DNA of 64,000 bases, taken from contig JABYQR010000107.1 in assembly GCA_022592445.1 (NCBI GenBank), positions 1 through 64,000 of the forward strand. Direction: 5' to 3'. The number at the start of each line of letters is the position of its first letter. The stretch's first letter is position 1. Origin of the DNA: Cytidiella melzeri (Eukaryota > Basidiomycota > Agaricomycetes > Polyporales > Irpicaceae). A program made the translations under genes and the position numbers. Positions 54,069-64,000 of the stretch are shown piece by piece. The notes below the pieces were generated by a model that searched no databases, was not told where the DNA came from, and saw only the letters and a list, made by a program, of their open reading frames with translations.

Positions 54069-55703
54069 CTAGAAGCCACTATCGTGAGCACCGTTTGTGC
54101 TGTACATGTGGGAAACTCCGTCAGGAAACTTGGATCCTTCACAAGAGAACTCGGAGTCAGAGCGAGAAAAATGGTCCATTGGACCTGCATCCACACTGAA
54201 GGAAGAAGGGCCGGGAGCGTTGAATTGCAGCTGGTTGGGTGCACTGGCAAACATCGGAGGTCCATGGCCAGACTTCTGCTTGCGCTCGTACTTCAACCTC
54301 ATCTTCAGCATTTGCATCTCGTGTTCATGCTGCATTGCCAGGGTCCTTCGCCTCTCTCGTGCTTCCACCGCCGCTAACTTAGCCTTGAGCTTAGCCTTCT
54401 GTAAGTCTTTGACAGCCTCAATCTTTGCTTTCTTGACCTCCAGCTGCCTCTGTGCTGTAACCTCTGCCGCCACACCAAGCTCGTTGAGTGCATCAACTCC
54501 CTTGGACCTCTTTGCTGCGGTAGAAGAAGATTTAGCAGGAGTTGCCACCGAGGTGCTGGGGCAAGCCGGAGTCCTTTTTGTGGACTTGACCTGCGGTTTG
54601 GTAGCTAAAAATGTGAGTATGTGTAGCAAGGTCAATTCTGGGTTGACATGATTACATGCCTTTTTCCGCATCACTCTCATCAGGTGCATCCTTGTTACAA
54701 TGTTTCAATGGCACCACCGAGCTTGCACCACACTGCTCCTCTTCCTCCTCATCGGATGAACTCATTTCAAAGTCATAGCAACTCGCACTTTGGCTGGTGA
54801 TATTGCTGGTACTCTCTTCCCGTCTATCGTGTTCCGCACCAGGCATGATAAAGTTGAGGTTGATTTTGGTATCACCATTTCTGAGACCCTTGCGCACTCG
54901 GTTAGGCCGCTCCTTGACAAGTTCTTTCATGTCCCAGAGCCACGGGAATTCCTGCTTTATTTTCTCTGCATGCACGTAGACCATAGAAATCTGAATGTTA
55001 GCATGCAGATGGAGCTCAGCACTATCATGTCACGTACCCCACTTGTTCACAAATTCATTATCCATGGTCATGTCTATCTCGTCCTCACAATTGATCCCTG
55101 CGCCCGTCTCGCCCATTGACTCCATGTGCATAAAATAGGTTGAATCAAGCCTGCACAAAACATCAGTGTTAAGAAAGAAGCAGAAGCCAAGGTACAGTCT
55201 ACTACTCACGAAGACAGCTGGTTCTTTACTTTAGTAGCCCAAGCCAACCTCTGTTTTGGATCTGCCTTTGCGCTTGTTATGAGCTGTTCATAGTCAAGGT
55301 GGTCTCCAAAGACAAGGATGGCTAGCTGCCAGTGGTGCTCGGACTTTGTCTTGCCACCTCCACGGCTGGTAGAAACATTCCCACCCACAGAAGAGTATAG
55401 GCAGGACTTGATCTCAGTGCTGTCAAGAATGCTGCTGATAAGCTTGTCAGTGAGCATCGTATCCTTCGACCAGCTGTCAGATTTCTCAGTTTGTGCCTGT
55501 CTACATCTAGAGAACCATAGGAGACCATACTTAACTGCAATCTTGGCATCTGTGCCCTTTTCGGCGTTAGGTGTCTCTATGCCATTCTTGCCTTTTCCAG
55601 CAACTCCCTGGGCTTTCTTTCCTTTTTTTAGGGCCTCATCGCCAGCGGTCGTGCTGGTTGGTGCGTGCAGGGTCAAATTCGGGGTCAACTTCTTTTTGGC
55701 CAT
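54069..55703 (-). CDS. Four-exon SANT/Myb-like transposon-associated protein
   Basis: Exons 55210-55703, 55038-55150, 54660-54965 and 54069-54604 sum to 1449 nt, a whole number of codons (482 residues). Introns are 55151-55209, 54966-55037 and 54605-54659; the last uses a GC..AG donor. A further 57-nt stretch in exon 1 (GTATGG...CTGACAG) could be an in-frame intron, giving WSKDTMLTDKLI. Residues 1-75 are Lys-rich; 80-140 contain LTDKLISSILDSTEIKSCL and GGGKTKSEHHWQLAILVFGDH; 210-235 PWLWDMKELVKERPN; about 275 acidic SSSDEEEEE; 380-415 a strong coiled coil (MQHEHEMQMLKMRLKYERKQ). This layout resembles SANT/Myb-like DNA-binding ORFs found with fungal DNA transposons. Function inferred only. Confidence 0.65.
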
Positions 55704-56590
55704 GGTGATAGCGGCGAGTGGTGGAGTGGGGATCAAAGAGGGACAGTGGACAGGTGTTTTCAAAAGAGGGGTATACATATTTTGTTATCATGGTAACTAA
55801 ATTTGTTATAAGTAAGTACCAAGTAAGTACAGGAGAGTGAGAATTGAGGCTTGATTCTCGTTGTCCCTCCTCCAGAGGAGGGACAATGAGGGAGCACGAT
55901 TAAGCATGATTCCTGTTAATCGCGCGAATAATCAGGGAGTAGGACCCCGGACCACCGCTGCAGAATCAAACCGGAATCGGAACTGGGAATCAACCTTAAT
56001 TGTCCACTCTGAATGCCCCTAATGATAAGTGTGCAGTTGCTGCATCAAGCTTTTGGACTTGCCCACCCTCTCTTCCACACCTAAATACTTTGTTGCAAAG
56101 ACAGCAAGGCAGACCAATGAGATCCTTCACCAGAGTGGCTACAGAACACTTTTGGTGCTATAACTTCCCAATACATTCCCATGACACCACACTATGCCAG
56201 ACTATGAATCCTACCCACCTGACCATTTCCCGTAGTACAGCTTTTTTTCTCTTCTCACCACCAGCCCCATGACATGCATCTCTCTTACAGTGCCCAGCAC
56301 ACTCTGTAACCTCCAGCATATTGGCAAGTGACTTTGATGAGGAGTGTGAGCTAGAGGAATATTGTGGCAAAGGTGTGTAGTACTATTTGGGAAATTTGTA
56401 CTATACTAAGACACGGCTATTGTCTGGTTAGCCTCAGCAAGCAAGTGGTATCACCTCTTTTCAGGGGCCTCTTTTGCACCTTCAAATATCAGCTGTTTGA
56501 AGGGTGCAGAGATGTTCCAGTTGTCATACCTGTCAATTTCACCTTTTAGCCTAGCAAGCAAACATACCTCTCCACTGTATTTGGTTGACC
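55704..56590. other. Intergenic; one short perfect hairpin
   Basis: TTGTCCCTCCT and its complement AGGAGGGACAA are separated by CCAG at 55861-55886. No gene model in the rest. Confidence 0.5.
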
Positions 56591-57316
56591 TGACAAAGAG
56601 ACAAGGGCTCAACGTGACAAACTAGGACCCAAAGTGAAAGACATCAGCAAGGTGGTGGCAAGTGTGAAGCACAATGCTTTCAACAGCAAGAAGGTTTATG
56701 CAGAGTTCTAGCTCAGTAAAGACCAAGTTAGTATTGATACTATCATATATGTAGTACAAGAGGAGGTTGCTTCCCTAGCCTGGTAAAGACCAAGAGGTGA
56801 AAAGTAGTGGGCTATGAGGGTACATGCAGCATCTTATATAGACTTCAGAGCCTGCTTACAGACAAGGCATGGCATGAAGCCGTGTGTGAAGAAAAAAACA
56901 ATAGAATAACCTAAAGGAGAACACTGACCATTGGCTGGACTAAGCCAAGGCCTCTACGTGTGAGAGAAACTATCTATAAAGAGACAAGTCCTTGTAATCC
57001 CCTCACATTTTTAAAAACATTCTGACCATATAAAGAACAAAGGTCAAAGAACAATAAGAGTCCTTGTGAATGGTAGCTATGATGTCTAAACCCTAACTAT
57101 GGGCAGAGACATGTGGCTGTAGCCATGTGGTCTTACATAAGCTGAGTCAAGTGCCAGTGTGACATAGCAGCAAGTAATATGCTTATGTAGAGTGTTCAAG
57201 CCACCTTATACAGGCACTTGTCAGACGTTTGCAAGGGGTTTGCAGAGGGTTTGAAAGGGTTTGCAACCTGTGAACTGGAGTAAATTGCAGAAACTAAGGG
57301 CTAGTTGGACTGTTGT
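56591..57316 (-). repeat. Decayed solo LTR of the Gypsy-A/B family
   Basis: Reverse LTR from TGACAAAGAGACAAGG to about TTTATCA, aligned along its length (GGTGGTGGCA, CAGTAAAGACCAAG, ATATAGACTTCAG, AAGGGCTAGTTGG). No TSD remains. It is the most diverged copy of this LTR in the window. Confidence 0.75.
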
Positions 57317-57524
57317 TTATCAACTAGAAAGCAGTGTGTGTGGGATCTAGAGGTGTTGGCACTCCACTTTGACCAGCAGAGTAAACCATTCTCAGTTGTT
57401 CAAATTGTTGTGCAAGCACTGACAGCCACCAACAGAGTTCTCAATGCCTTGACAGTTGGCAGATATACATGTTGGCTATTATGTGAGTCTACACTGTCTT
57501 GCTCAAGGAAGGATCAGTTAAAAC

Positions 57525-58992
57525 TAATTGTTATGTGCACTAGTACCCAGAGATGAATCCCTGAACTGTCACAAAGTGTCCAAAAGCTTCTTGCTCAAGC
57601 ATTTTTTGCCACAATATCTATACATGGATAACATGAAGTCTCATACATTGTTCATGTCAAGGTGTGTACACAAATCTAAGGATGCCCATGAGGCTTTTCC
57701 CTCAACTTCAACAGCTGATCATTTTCAGGAGGATTTTGCATCAACTCCCACAACCTCAAAACATTTTCATGGGCCTTATTTGCTAATGCCACCAATTTAT
57801 CCTGCTCATCAAATGCTTGTCTTTGTTTTGCACCAGCTGCCTCTTTCATCAAGTAATTGAATTGGGCTAGAGCCTCTAAATAAAATCCTTCTACTTGTTC
57901 CTTGGGGTATGTACTTTGCTGTAATCTTGTCCATTGATCTTGCTCTGATCTTGTCCATCTTTTCAACAGGTTTCCAGAGAAATCTTGCACATAAGGTCCT
58001 CTTCTGTTGCATGGTATGGCAGACACAGCTACCATATGTACTGCGCCAATGACAACAGCAGCAAGCAAAACAAGAGCGGTTGAGAACTGCATAACAGTAT
58101 GAGATGTGAAAGGGGAATTTGAAAGTAAGAGGCCTGGCTACAATAAAGGTTTCAGTACAGTGACACAAGTGCAGCAAAAACAATAATTACTTACCTGTCA
58201 ATGCTGGAGAGAGAGATATGTGTTGAATGGTGATTGGGAACGACACAGTAGTATGGCTAGCTTCAAGAACAATATTAGTACAGTGACCCAATAGTGACTC
58301 AACAAAAGCACAATACAGACAAAAAGGTACTTACCGACCAGCGCTGAAGCAACAAAAAAGATGTAGAGCAGTAAAGATATATTGAGGGATGCAATGTCAC
58401 CACCACACTTGCACAATTCAAGATGGAGTGAAAAGTAGCTGATGAGAACAAATGAGATGGCAACAAGGACACTTTCAGGGAGGATGTTGACAAAGGGATA
58501 GATGATGAGGATGGTAGTGAGGACCCTATGAGAGTCAACAAAGGACAAGAGGTAGAATCTAAAGACTTCAGAATGAAGCCCTGGGTGTTTATATACATTT
58601 TAGTGAGGACCCCTGGTACTAAGTTTGTGCTCCTATCACTGCCATGGATGGAACTGCATTGCTTCCTTGACGCTTGAGTGCCATCCATCAGCATCATTTC
58701 ATACTGTACAGCATCTGTCAAGGTTCCATGATCATATCAACAAGATGAAACAAGAAGTGAAACAGAGAATGAAACAGAGTGTCAAACAGAGTGTCAAACA
58801 AAGTAAAAATAATAGAACATAATGTAAGTATAAGGCTAGCTGTGACACAAGCATGGCATCTGGAATCAAAGCTAGGTAGTGCAGACATGTCTGGACAATG
58901 CAGGCCACCCAAATTTTGGGACACAACTCACTTGTCTGCACTGTTGTAAACTTGTGCACCTAAAGTTAGAACTGGTTCAGACATAGTCTAGA
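57525..58992 (-). repeat. SSP2 copy of the inverted segmental duplication
   Basis: Reverse counterpart of 10342-11775, including promoter, leader introns, coding region and about 150 nt of 3' flank. Confidence 0.85.
57676..58092 (-). CDS. Small secreted protein SSP2
   Basis: 138 residues from ATG 58092. Signal peptide 1-25 (MQFSTALVLLAAVVIGAVHM, ending AVSA), one Cys at the mature N terminus (IPCNRR), then PYVQDFSGNLLKRW and QDQWTRLQQSTYPKEQ in common with SSP1. The C-terminal half is longer and less basic (ALANKAHENVLRLWELMQ) and ends KPHGHP. Predicted leader introns 58261-58334 and 58138-58194 (minus strand) correspond one to one with those of SSP1, as does the TATA box at 58588-58595. Like SSP1 it has no recognised domain. 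Divergence is concentrated in the mature C-terminal half rather than in leader or signal peptide. Confidence 0.75.
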   Translation of the reverse strand: MQFSTALVLLAAVVIGAVHMVAVSAIPCNRRGPYVQDFSGNLLKRWTRSEQDQWTRLQQSTYPKEQVEGFYLEALAQFNYLMKEAAGAKQRQAFDEQDKLVALANKAHENVLRLWELMQNPPENDQLLKLREKPHGHP

Positions 58993-59860
58993 TCACAAGT
59001 GATAGGTACTAGATAGGTGGAGATACATTGTGTGCATAGATACATAATTGAAACACAATGCATCACAATGTATTTGCCATAACTTGCTGAATCCAGCATT
59101 TTCAACGCTCAACATCATGCAATGCATTGTATTTCCCCTGTACCATATTAGCACTCAATCTAATCACCCACACCGCAAATTATGTTTGGAGACTTTCCTG
59201 CTTGCTTAGGCCACAGGATATTTACTAATGTACAATATGTAACAATAATATTCCCAGGTATATCAAATCCACAGTTATGATCTCACTCTTGTTTGACTTT
59301 TACCAGTCTTGAGCTTGCAGTCTTCAAGTAGCCAGTGCAGGCCGAGCGCACATCATTACCAATGTACTACATCAGCCACCTGAAGACTACATGATTGAGG
59401 TATATGATAAGCTGTAGGTTGATGTATTTCAAACAAATGCAGGACTACATAACTGTACATATGTGTTGGAATGTGTATACTAAAGCTATGTACTACTCAA
59501 TAGTTTGGGCTGCCTTCCTCCCTTTCTCTTTTCCTTTGATGCCCATCTGTCACAGTCTATTATGGTCAACCTCTGTTGATTGGGAAAGAAGTTGAAGGTA
59601 GCAGCAGTGCGGGAGGTGATGACAATGTGTTTGACTGACATGTTGTAGGCCCTTACACTTGTGGACCTGGAAACAGACATCACTCACACAAATGTTCCAT
59701 GGTGACACATGTGCTGCTGTTTATGTTTGAGTTGCACATACACGAGAGTGAAACCTGAGTGGATGAGACACTGCTAGACATCACACTGTATGTAAGAAAC
59801 ATGCATGGACGTAATTATGTTACATGGTAAAGGAACTGACCTAAGACAATTCCAGCCCCT
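58993..59860. other. No gene seen
   Basis: AT-rich spacer between SSP2 and SSP3, which are divergently arranged; short frames only. Confidence 0.45.
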
Positions 59861-59872
59861 ATTCTCTTGAGA

Positions 59873-59880
59873 TATATAAA
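59873..59880 (+). promoter_or_regulatory. TATA box of SSP3
   Basis: TATATAAA about 70 nt before the first leader module. Confidence 0.5.
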
Positions 59881-59952
59881 GCCCCTTGCTAACATCCTTG
59901 TACCTCAGTACCCTTCCAGTCCTTCACATTTTTATTGCTTCAGTGCCAGTCA

Positions 59953-60241
59953 GCAAGTATCATGTTTTTGAGTTGAACTTGCCTTAGTCACCACACTGAC
60001 TGTTTTTACAGCTTTAGCTAAATCCTTCTCTTAGCCCTCAATATCCTGTGTTTCAAGTGCTGGTCAGTAAGTACATTGTTGTCTGTGTTGTACTTGTCTT
60101 GGGTTATCATACTGAGTTGTTCCTACAGCTTACCAAACCCTTCCATCACCCTTTGACATCCTATACCTCCAGTGAGGCTGCCAGTAGTCAGTAAAAACAT
60201 TCTCATCTGCATTGCACTTGCCTAAGCTCAATGTTGCACAG
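59953..60241 (+). other. SSP3 leader introns (three tandem modules)
   Basis: Predicted introns 59953-60011 (GC donor GCAAGTAT), 60067-60128 (GTAAGTAC) and 60191-60241 (GTAAAAAC). Each follows a CCAGTCA/CTGGTCA/GTAGTCA exon end, and each acceptor is followed by CTT(A)CCAA or CTTTAGCTAA. Exons 2 and 3 both start with CTTACCAARCCCTTC. Confidence 0.55.
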
Positions 60242-60283
60242 CTTACCAAGCCCTTCTATTACCCTGCAACATCCCATACCGTA

Positions 60284-60628
60284 ATGCGACTCTCAGCCGT
60301 TCTTGTTCTGCTTGCTGCTGTTGTGTCTGCTGCCCCGTACGGCAGTCCAGCATCCAGCTATTCACTTTCCTCCCGCAACCACAACAACAACTTGGAGAGG
60401 CAGAGTACAGGCATAGCAGGCAACTTTTCCAATCGGGGTTCTCAAGTTGATCTCACCAAACGCAGGCTGAGATTGCCCTTCGGAATATCGGAGAAGATCT
60501 ATCAAATGTACCCAGCATCTCGACAGCATCTAAGGGTCAACGTGGAAACGCTTAAGAAACAGAACTCCAAAGCTCAAGGTCCTTCCCTCTCCACGGAAAG
60601 TAGTATAGATCTCGACCATCACCTGTAG
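60284..60628 (+). CDS. Small secreted protein SSP3
   Basis: 114 residues from ATG 60284, after three predicted leader introns. Signal peptide 1-19 (MRLSAVLVLLAAVVSA, cut before APY). The mature part is Ser/Asn-rich (SSYSLSSRNHNNNLERQS), then basic (LTKRRLRLPFG), with no Cys. It shares with SSP1/2 the leader architecture, TATA box and a signal peptide core (LLAAVV), but not the mature sequence, so it may be a distant paralog or an unrelated coding exon using the same leader. A K-R site before LRLPFG is a possible Kex2-type processing point. Function unknown. Confidence 0.65.
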   Translation: MRLSAVLVLLAAVVSAAPYGSPASSYSLSSRNHNNNLERQSTGIAGNFSNRGSQVDLTKRRLRLPFGISEKIYQMYPASRQHLRVNVETLKKQNSKAQGPSLSTESSIDLDHHL

Positions 60629-61721
60629 TGTTGGACATTTTGCAGAGCGCGCGTAGGCTCCGTAGGTCTCTTTAGCATCCAGTATACTTCGTAAACACGG
60701 TCTTTTGTTCCTGTAGACTGAGTTCATGTATCACAATCCTAGCTGCTGAGTAGCCACTATGCGACAGCATGCCATTAAACCAGTCGATGACTATCATATT
60801 GAACATCAAACTCCAGGGTCAATTCCCCACTGGACGTCCAAGTTAGCTGACTTCTTGAGATACATTATTGCTTTCTTTCTCACCGACCCTGGTTACTCGG
60901 ACTCACACATCAATGGGTCGTCGGCGGTGCGAGTTGGATTTTCATCGCGTTTGACGGTACTCCTAAGTACGCGGAATCAACCATCAACGAGTAAGAACAT
61001 GCGCCACCCGTGGCGCAAAAGCGCTGCAGCTCGAAACTCGAAACATGAAACTTTATCATGAGGTTACAGGGTGTGGCAGTTCCAACTGCAGTGTGCGCAG
61101 TTGCGATCCTCTAGAATTGCTCCCTGCTTGGGGCCCTGAGGCGTATTGTTCCATCGACCGTCTCAGAGTGTCGACCGTCCTCGGCGATGGTGAGCATTGC
61201 TCATATTGATGCCGGAAAGATTGTGAGAACCACGAGAAGGATGTCTTGAAAGTCGGTCAGAAATGACTATTGGTTGGTTCAAATGTCTTGGGTCTTCCCC
61301 TCTACACAGCTGTACCTTTATACTATAGGGTAAAGCAAACTTTGGTGCTGATTGGAACACGCCGATGAAGACTTTCAAATAGATTACTAGACGTACATTG
61401 ACAAGAGCAATCATTTGCTCCATACTCCACAGTCGGTGATAAACTACGTATGGGGGCGTACACACACTGACACAAATGCTACCTCCTACAAGCAGAATAA
61501 CGTCGTAGAACCACAGCTCTCATTCGAGCCGGTAAAAACGTCGGAGGGTGGGGGGCAACGTGATTCCCTGATAAAACACCGTAGAAATGACGAAGAGAGG
61601 TGTAAAACGAGGGGAGTATCGCACGCTCGGCGTGCCATCAAAGCAGGACTCCCCTGCAACGCAAGAGGAATCAGCCACTCGCTGCTGAACAAGCGTTCCA
61701 AGCTACTGTTTTTTGTTTGTT
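60629..61721. other. No gene seen
   Basis: Contains a 100-codon plus frame at 60759-61061 with no similarity recognised and no splice support. Otherwise featureless. Confidence 0.4.
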
Positions 61722-62963
61722 TCACCTGCGAGACACCCGGCCATCGATAGTCTTGAATGCGCTTATTCTCGTCAAGTCCAGGGGTGGAGGGATCGGACGT
61801 TGTCTCGACCCACTACCGTTCGAGCCCTTGCGGGGATGTGTCGGACGCGCGGAGCGGGCCGTATCTGTTGCTGTAGATGGGGTTACAGTCATTGCTGGCT
61901 GCCACGATGGAGCCTCAGGAGCTGGTTGATGCTGTGGCAAGCTGGACTGAAGAACTACAGGGTAAAGAGACGAGACTGGTTGGTTCGGAACACGAGGTGC
62001 GGGCCTGCTGGGTTGGTAGGAAGGAACAACCCTGACCCCACGCTCAAGGCCATACTCCAGGTCTCGGTCAAGCGTGACCTGACGGGGAGGTGGCTGAGGG
62101 CGCTTCACTTGGAGAGCGAAAGGCTTTGCCTCGAAACGGACGGGCGAGCTTGGAGCGCTGGCAAGGTTTTGGCGGGTCGAGAACCACGGGTAGGTGCGAA
62201 CACCAGATTGCCAAACTTGCGAAGCATCTCCTTGGTGCAAAACCGCAGAAACGCTCAATGCAAGAAGATAGACCAGAACTGTCAAGGAGCTTAATACGCG
62301 GAATATGCGGAAATCAAACGGAACACGTACGAAGTATGGTACAGATCCAGGTAAACGCGACCAGAATGGAGGAGGACGTGCACACATCCTTGGTGTCTGA
62401 GCCGCAGACCATACCGGACAAACTCGCTGTGATTGCAGATGCACCAGCTGCAAACGTTTCAAGTCAGGTTCTCTACTAGGGCTGCTGGGAGGTTCCGACT
62501 TACCGAGTTCCATCACCCAGAACACTCCGACCCATAGACACTCAAACCAGACTCGGTTCACAAGAGCGTTGTTTCGTAAGATATCAACGGCAACACTGTG
62601 TCAGATTGTTAGATCAGGTTCATGTCTGATTGTCGTCATGTCCACTCACGTTGGGATGATGAAGACTACTCCCAATGCACCAAGGAAAATGAGATACGCG
62701 TCGAGTTGCACTGAGTGGAATCGTGAGCGACGTAAACACGGAATGCCAACAAGGGAGGACTGACCATTGTGCCCCGCGGTTCCAGCCATGCTGAAGTTCC
62801 ACAAAGCAACACTGCAGATGATAGCATTGCAGATGATGAAGGAGACTGTATATCCGTTAAAACTCGTTCTCAACACTTGTTTTTTTTCTACAGCACGACG
62901 GCCCACATACGCACCAAAGAGGAAGTAGCGGTAGCTGAAGAGGAAGCTTGCGAGAGTTGACAT
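61722..62963 (-). CDS. MARVEL-like four-helix membrane protein
   Basis: Six exons on the minus strand: 62915-62963, 62765-62845, 62650-62710, 62504-62595, 62331-62447 and 61722-62278. They total 957 nt (318 residues) with every phase consistent; introns are 52-69 nt. Start ATG at 62963 (MSTLASFLFSYRYFLF). Four hydrophobic spans: residues about 13-36 (FIICNAIICSVALWNF), 45-62 (YLIFLGALGVVFIIP), 75-100 (VWFECLWVGVFWVMELAGASAITA) and 120-145 (ILVAFTWICTILLLVYLLAL), with two Cys in the last loop (MVCGSDTKDVC). This is the topology of fungal MARVEL-domain proteins, which sit in the plasma membrane or eisosome-like regions. The long C-terminal tail (from about 165) is cytosolic, Pro/Ser-rich and disordered. 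No sign of decay. Confidence 0.75.
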
Positions 62964-63668
62964 GTCTTGAGAGCTTTGAAGATACAAATCCAACACTGAA
63001 GGGAAAGGATAATGAACGTTTAGAGACCGGTCTACGGCTGAGCAACTTGAAGACAGAGTCTAGCTCTGAGACCGGAACCCTGTCCAGTGAGGTGTGAGTT
63101 GGGAAGGAAGGAAAGACGGGAAGGTGGTGGTCGTGAAGAGAGGAGGGAGAGGAGGGAGAGGAGGAGGCAGTTCACTAGTGTGCCAGTGCGTGTTTCACTG
63201 TCGCGTAACCATAGAAGTAGGCGCGATAGACGCTCAAAGACAGTGCAGGCGCCGTGGCCGCGACTCGGATGTCAGTGAGTCTTGAGAGGACAATGAGGGT
63301 TTGAACCTGTGCCGCAGAATCTGTGTATTCTTCGTGAACAGCATAACATACGCCTTCGTGCAGCCCTTTTTCACGATTGTCGCAGCAGGTTGTTCATTCT
63401 GGTGTGGCCTGCGAGATCAGCAAGTTACAGATGTCCGTTGCTGGGCCAAGATATCTTGTTTCTCCAAAGGGTCGTTGGCATGCCGCTTCAGCGCACATTC
63501 CCTCAGGGGTCATTATAATCAATAAAACACCCTGACGTTGGCCACCGTGCATCAATTACAGGGTGGGGAACTCAGCGTAAAGTTACAACTTGAATCTTTT
63601 GTACCGTGATAGCTCTGGCATCCAGTGCGGCCATGGATGGATGGAAAGAATGCACATTCTAGAGCAGA
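62964..63668. other. Upstream region of the MARVEL-like gene
   Basis: Holds a GA-rich tract at 63100-63170 that may be a promoter element; no further gene. Confidence 0.4.
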
Positions 63669-64000
63669 TCAATTTGCAACTCCTCCCCCTGTCAAACTAG
63701 CCGCAACAACAGCCTCCCCATCTCCCAACCCCTTCATAAACTCCTTTTCGTAGTCTTGCTCAGTGCCTGGCGCAACAATACCAGGGCCGAGCGCAGCGAT
63801 GTTGTCCAACACATATTGACCAGTAAAGCCAAGCTTCGACAACCCGTAAGCTGCAAATATCTTCGCCGTTAAAAAACCATCCTGGTAACCTTTTACTCCC
63901 GATTTGTTCTTGGTCACGCCGTCTCGTCTTGCTAAGTTCATTCTTGCGTGCCGGCTTCGCGAATCGATCATGCGCCGAAACCCAGGTGGTGTTGGGGAAG
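63669..64000 (-). CDS. C-terminal part of an unknown protein, 5' end beyond window
   Basis: Minus-strand frame ending in TGA at 63669 and open to the right edge. It has a basic stretch (RHARMNLARRDGVTKNK), then a compact Gly-rich region (YQDGFLTAKIFAAYGLSKLGFTG, NIAALGPGIVAPGTEQDYEKEFMKGLGDGEAVV). The ATG at 63971 could be internal. Not recognised. Confidence 0.45.
   Translation of the reverse strand, partial: SPTPPGFRRMIDSRSRHARMNLARRDGVTKNKSGVKGYQDGFLTAKIFAAYGLSKLGFTGQYVLDNIAALGPGIVAPGTEQDYEKEFMKGLGDGEAVVAASLTGGGVAN

Noticed and set aside
55861..55886. Hairpin as a transcription terminator or MITE end
   Set aside because: Eukaryotic context, only 11-bp arms, and no second copy seen; reported only as a hairpin.
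60759..61061. 100-codon plus frame after SSP3
   Set aside because: No similarity, no signal peptide and no supporting splice sites.

Overview
The window looks like an accessory, repeat-rich stretch of a filamentous basidiomycete genome, probably an Agaricomycete. The evidence is short GT..AG introns of about 45-72 nt with CTNAC-type branch points, a FunK1-type protein kinase, a 4-TM MARVEL-like gene, Ty3 chromovirus and Ty1/copia retrotransposons, and a hAT transposon. I saw no bacterial-style genes, CRISPR array, rRNA or convincing tRNA.

Layout. 1-6.5 kb holds three minus-strand, intron-bearing genes of unknown function. 6.6-10.2 kb is a cluster of minisatellites (about 164, 130/240, 57 and 67 bp periods). 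10.3-11.8 kb carries a small secreted protein gene (SSP1) with a multi-intron leader. 11.8-32.0 kb is one old, decayed chromovirus (Gypsy-B, minus) that has been broken repeatedly: by a solo LTR (12677-19297) itself interrupted by another solo LTR (12762-13445) and by Copia1 (13690-18859), by Copia2 (20575-25728) and by a further solo LTR (27270-27948). 33.1-36.1 kb is a second, decayed copia family interrupted by a solo LTR. 36.5-42.2 kb is a hAT element with recognisable terminal inverted repeats, interrupted by two LTRs. 42.8-43.4 kb is another solo LTR. 45.15-52.80 kb is a young full-length chromovirus (Gypsy-A) with near-identical LTRs and a perfect 5-bp target duplication (GGTAC); it sits inside, and splits, a FunK1 kinase gene. 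53.2-55.7 kb has decayed exons and one well-formed four-exon gene resembling transposon-associated SANT/Myb-like ORFs. 57.5-59.0 kb is an inverted copy of the SSP1 locus (SSP2), and a third relative, SSP3, lies at 59.9-60.6 kb. A MARVEL-like membrane protein gene occupies 61.7-63.0 kb, and a gene end runs off the right edge.

How the parts relate. Host genes are confined to the edges; the middle 47 kb is mostly retrotransposon sequence, and SSP1 and SSP2 form an inverted duplication that brackets it. Copia1 and Copia2 are in opposite orientation with arms of about 4.5 kb that look almost identical. The pattern of identity, including a hybrid 3' LTR in Copia2, points to gene conversion after insertion. 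Gypsy-B differs from Gypsy-A largely by CpG to TpG/CpA changes, as expected of methylated repeats.

Strongest leads: (i) tandemly duplicated leader exon-intron modules shared by the three SSP loci; (ii) an unrecognised ORF upstream of gag in the chromovirus, whose AUG appears to be made by splicing; (iii) the converted inverted copia pair; (iv) a half-tRNA-type primer site in copia; (v) arrays of HMG-box-like sites in LTRs. All alignments and exon models were made by eye, so divergence statements are approximate.
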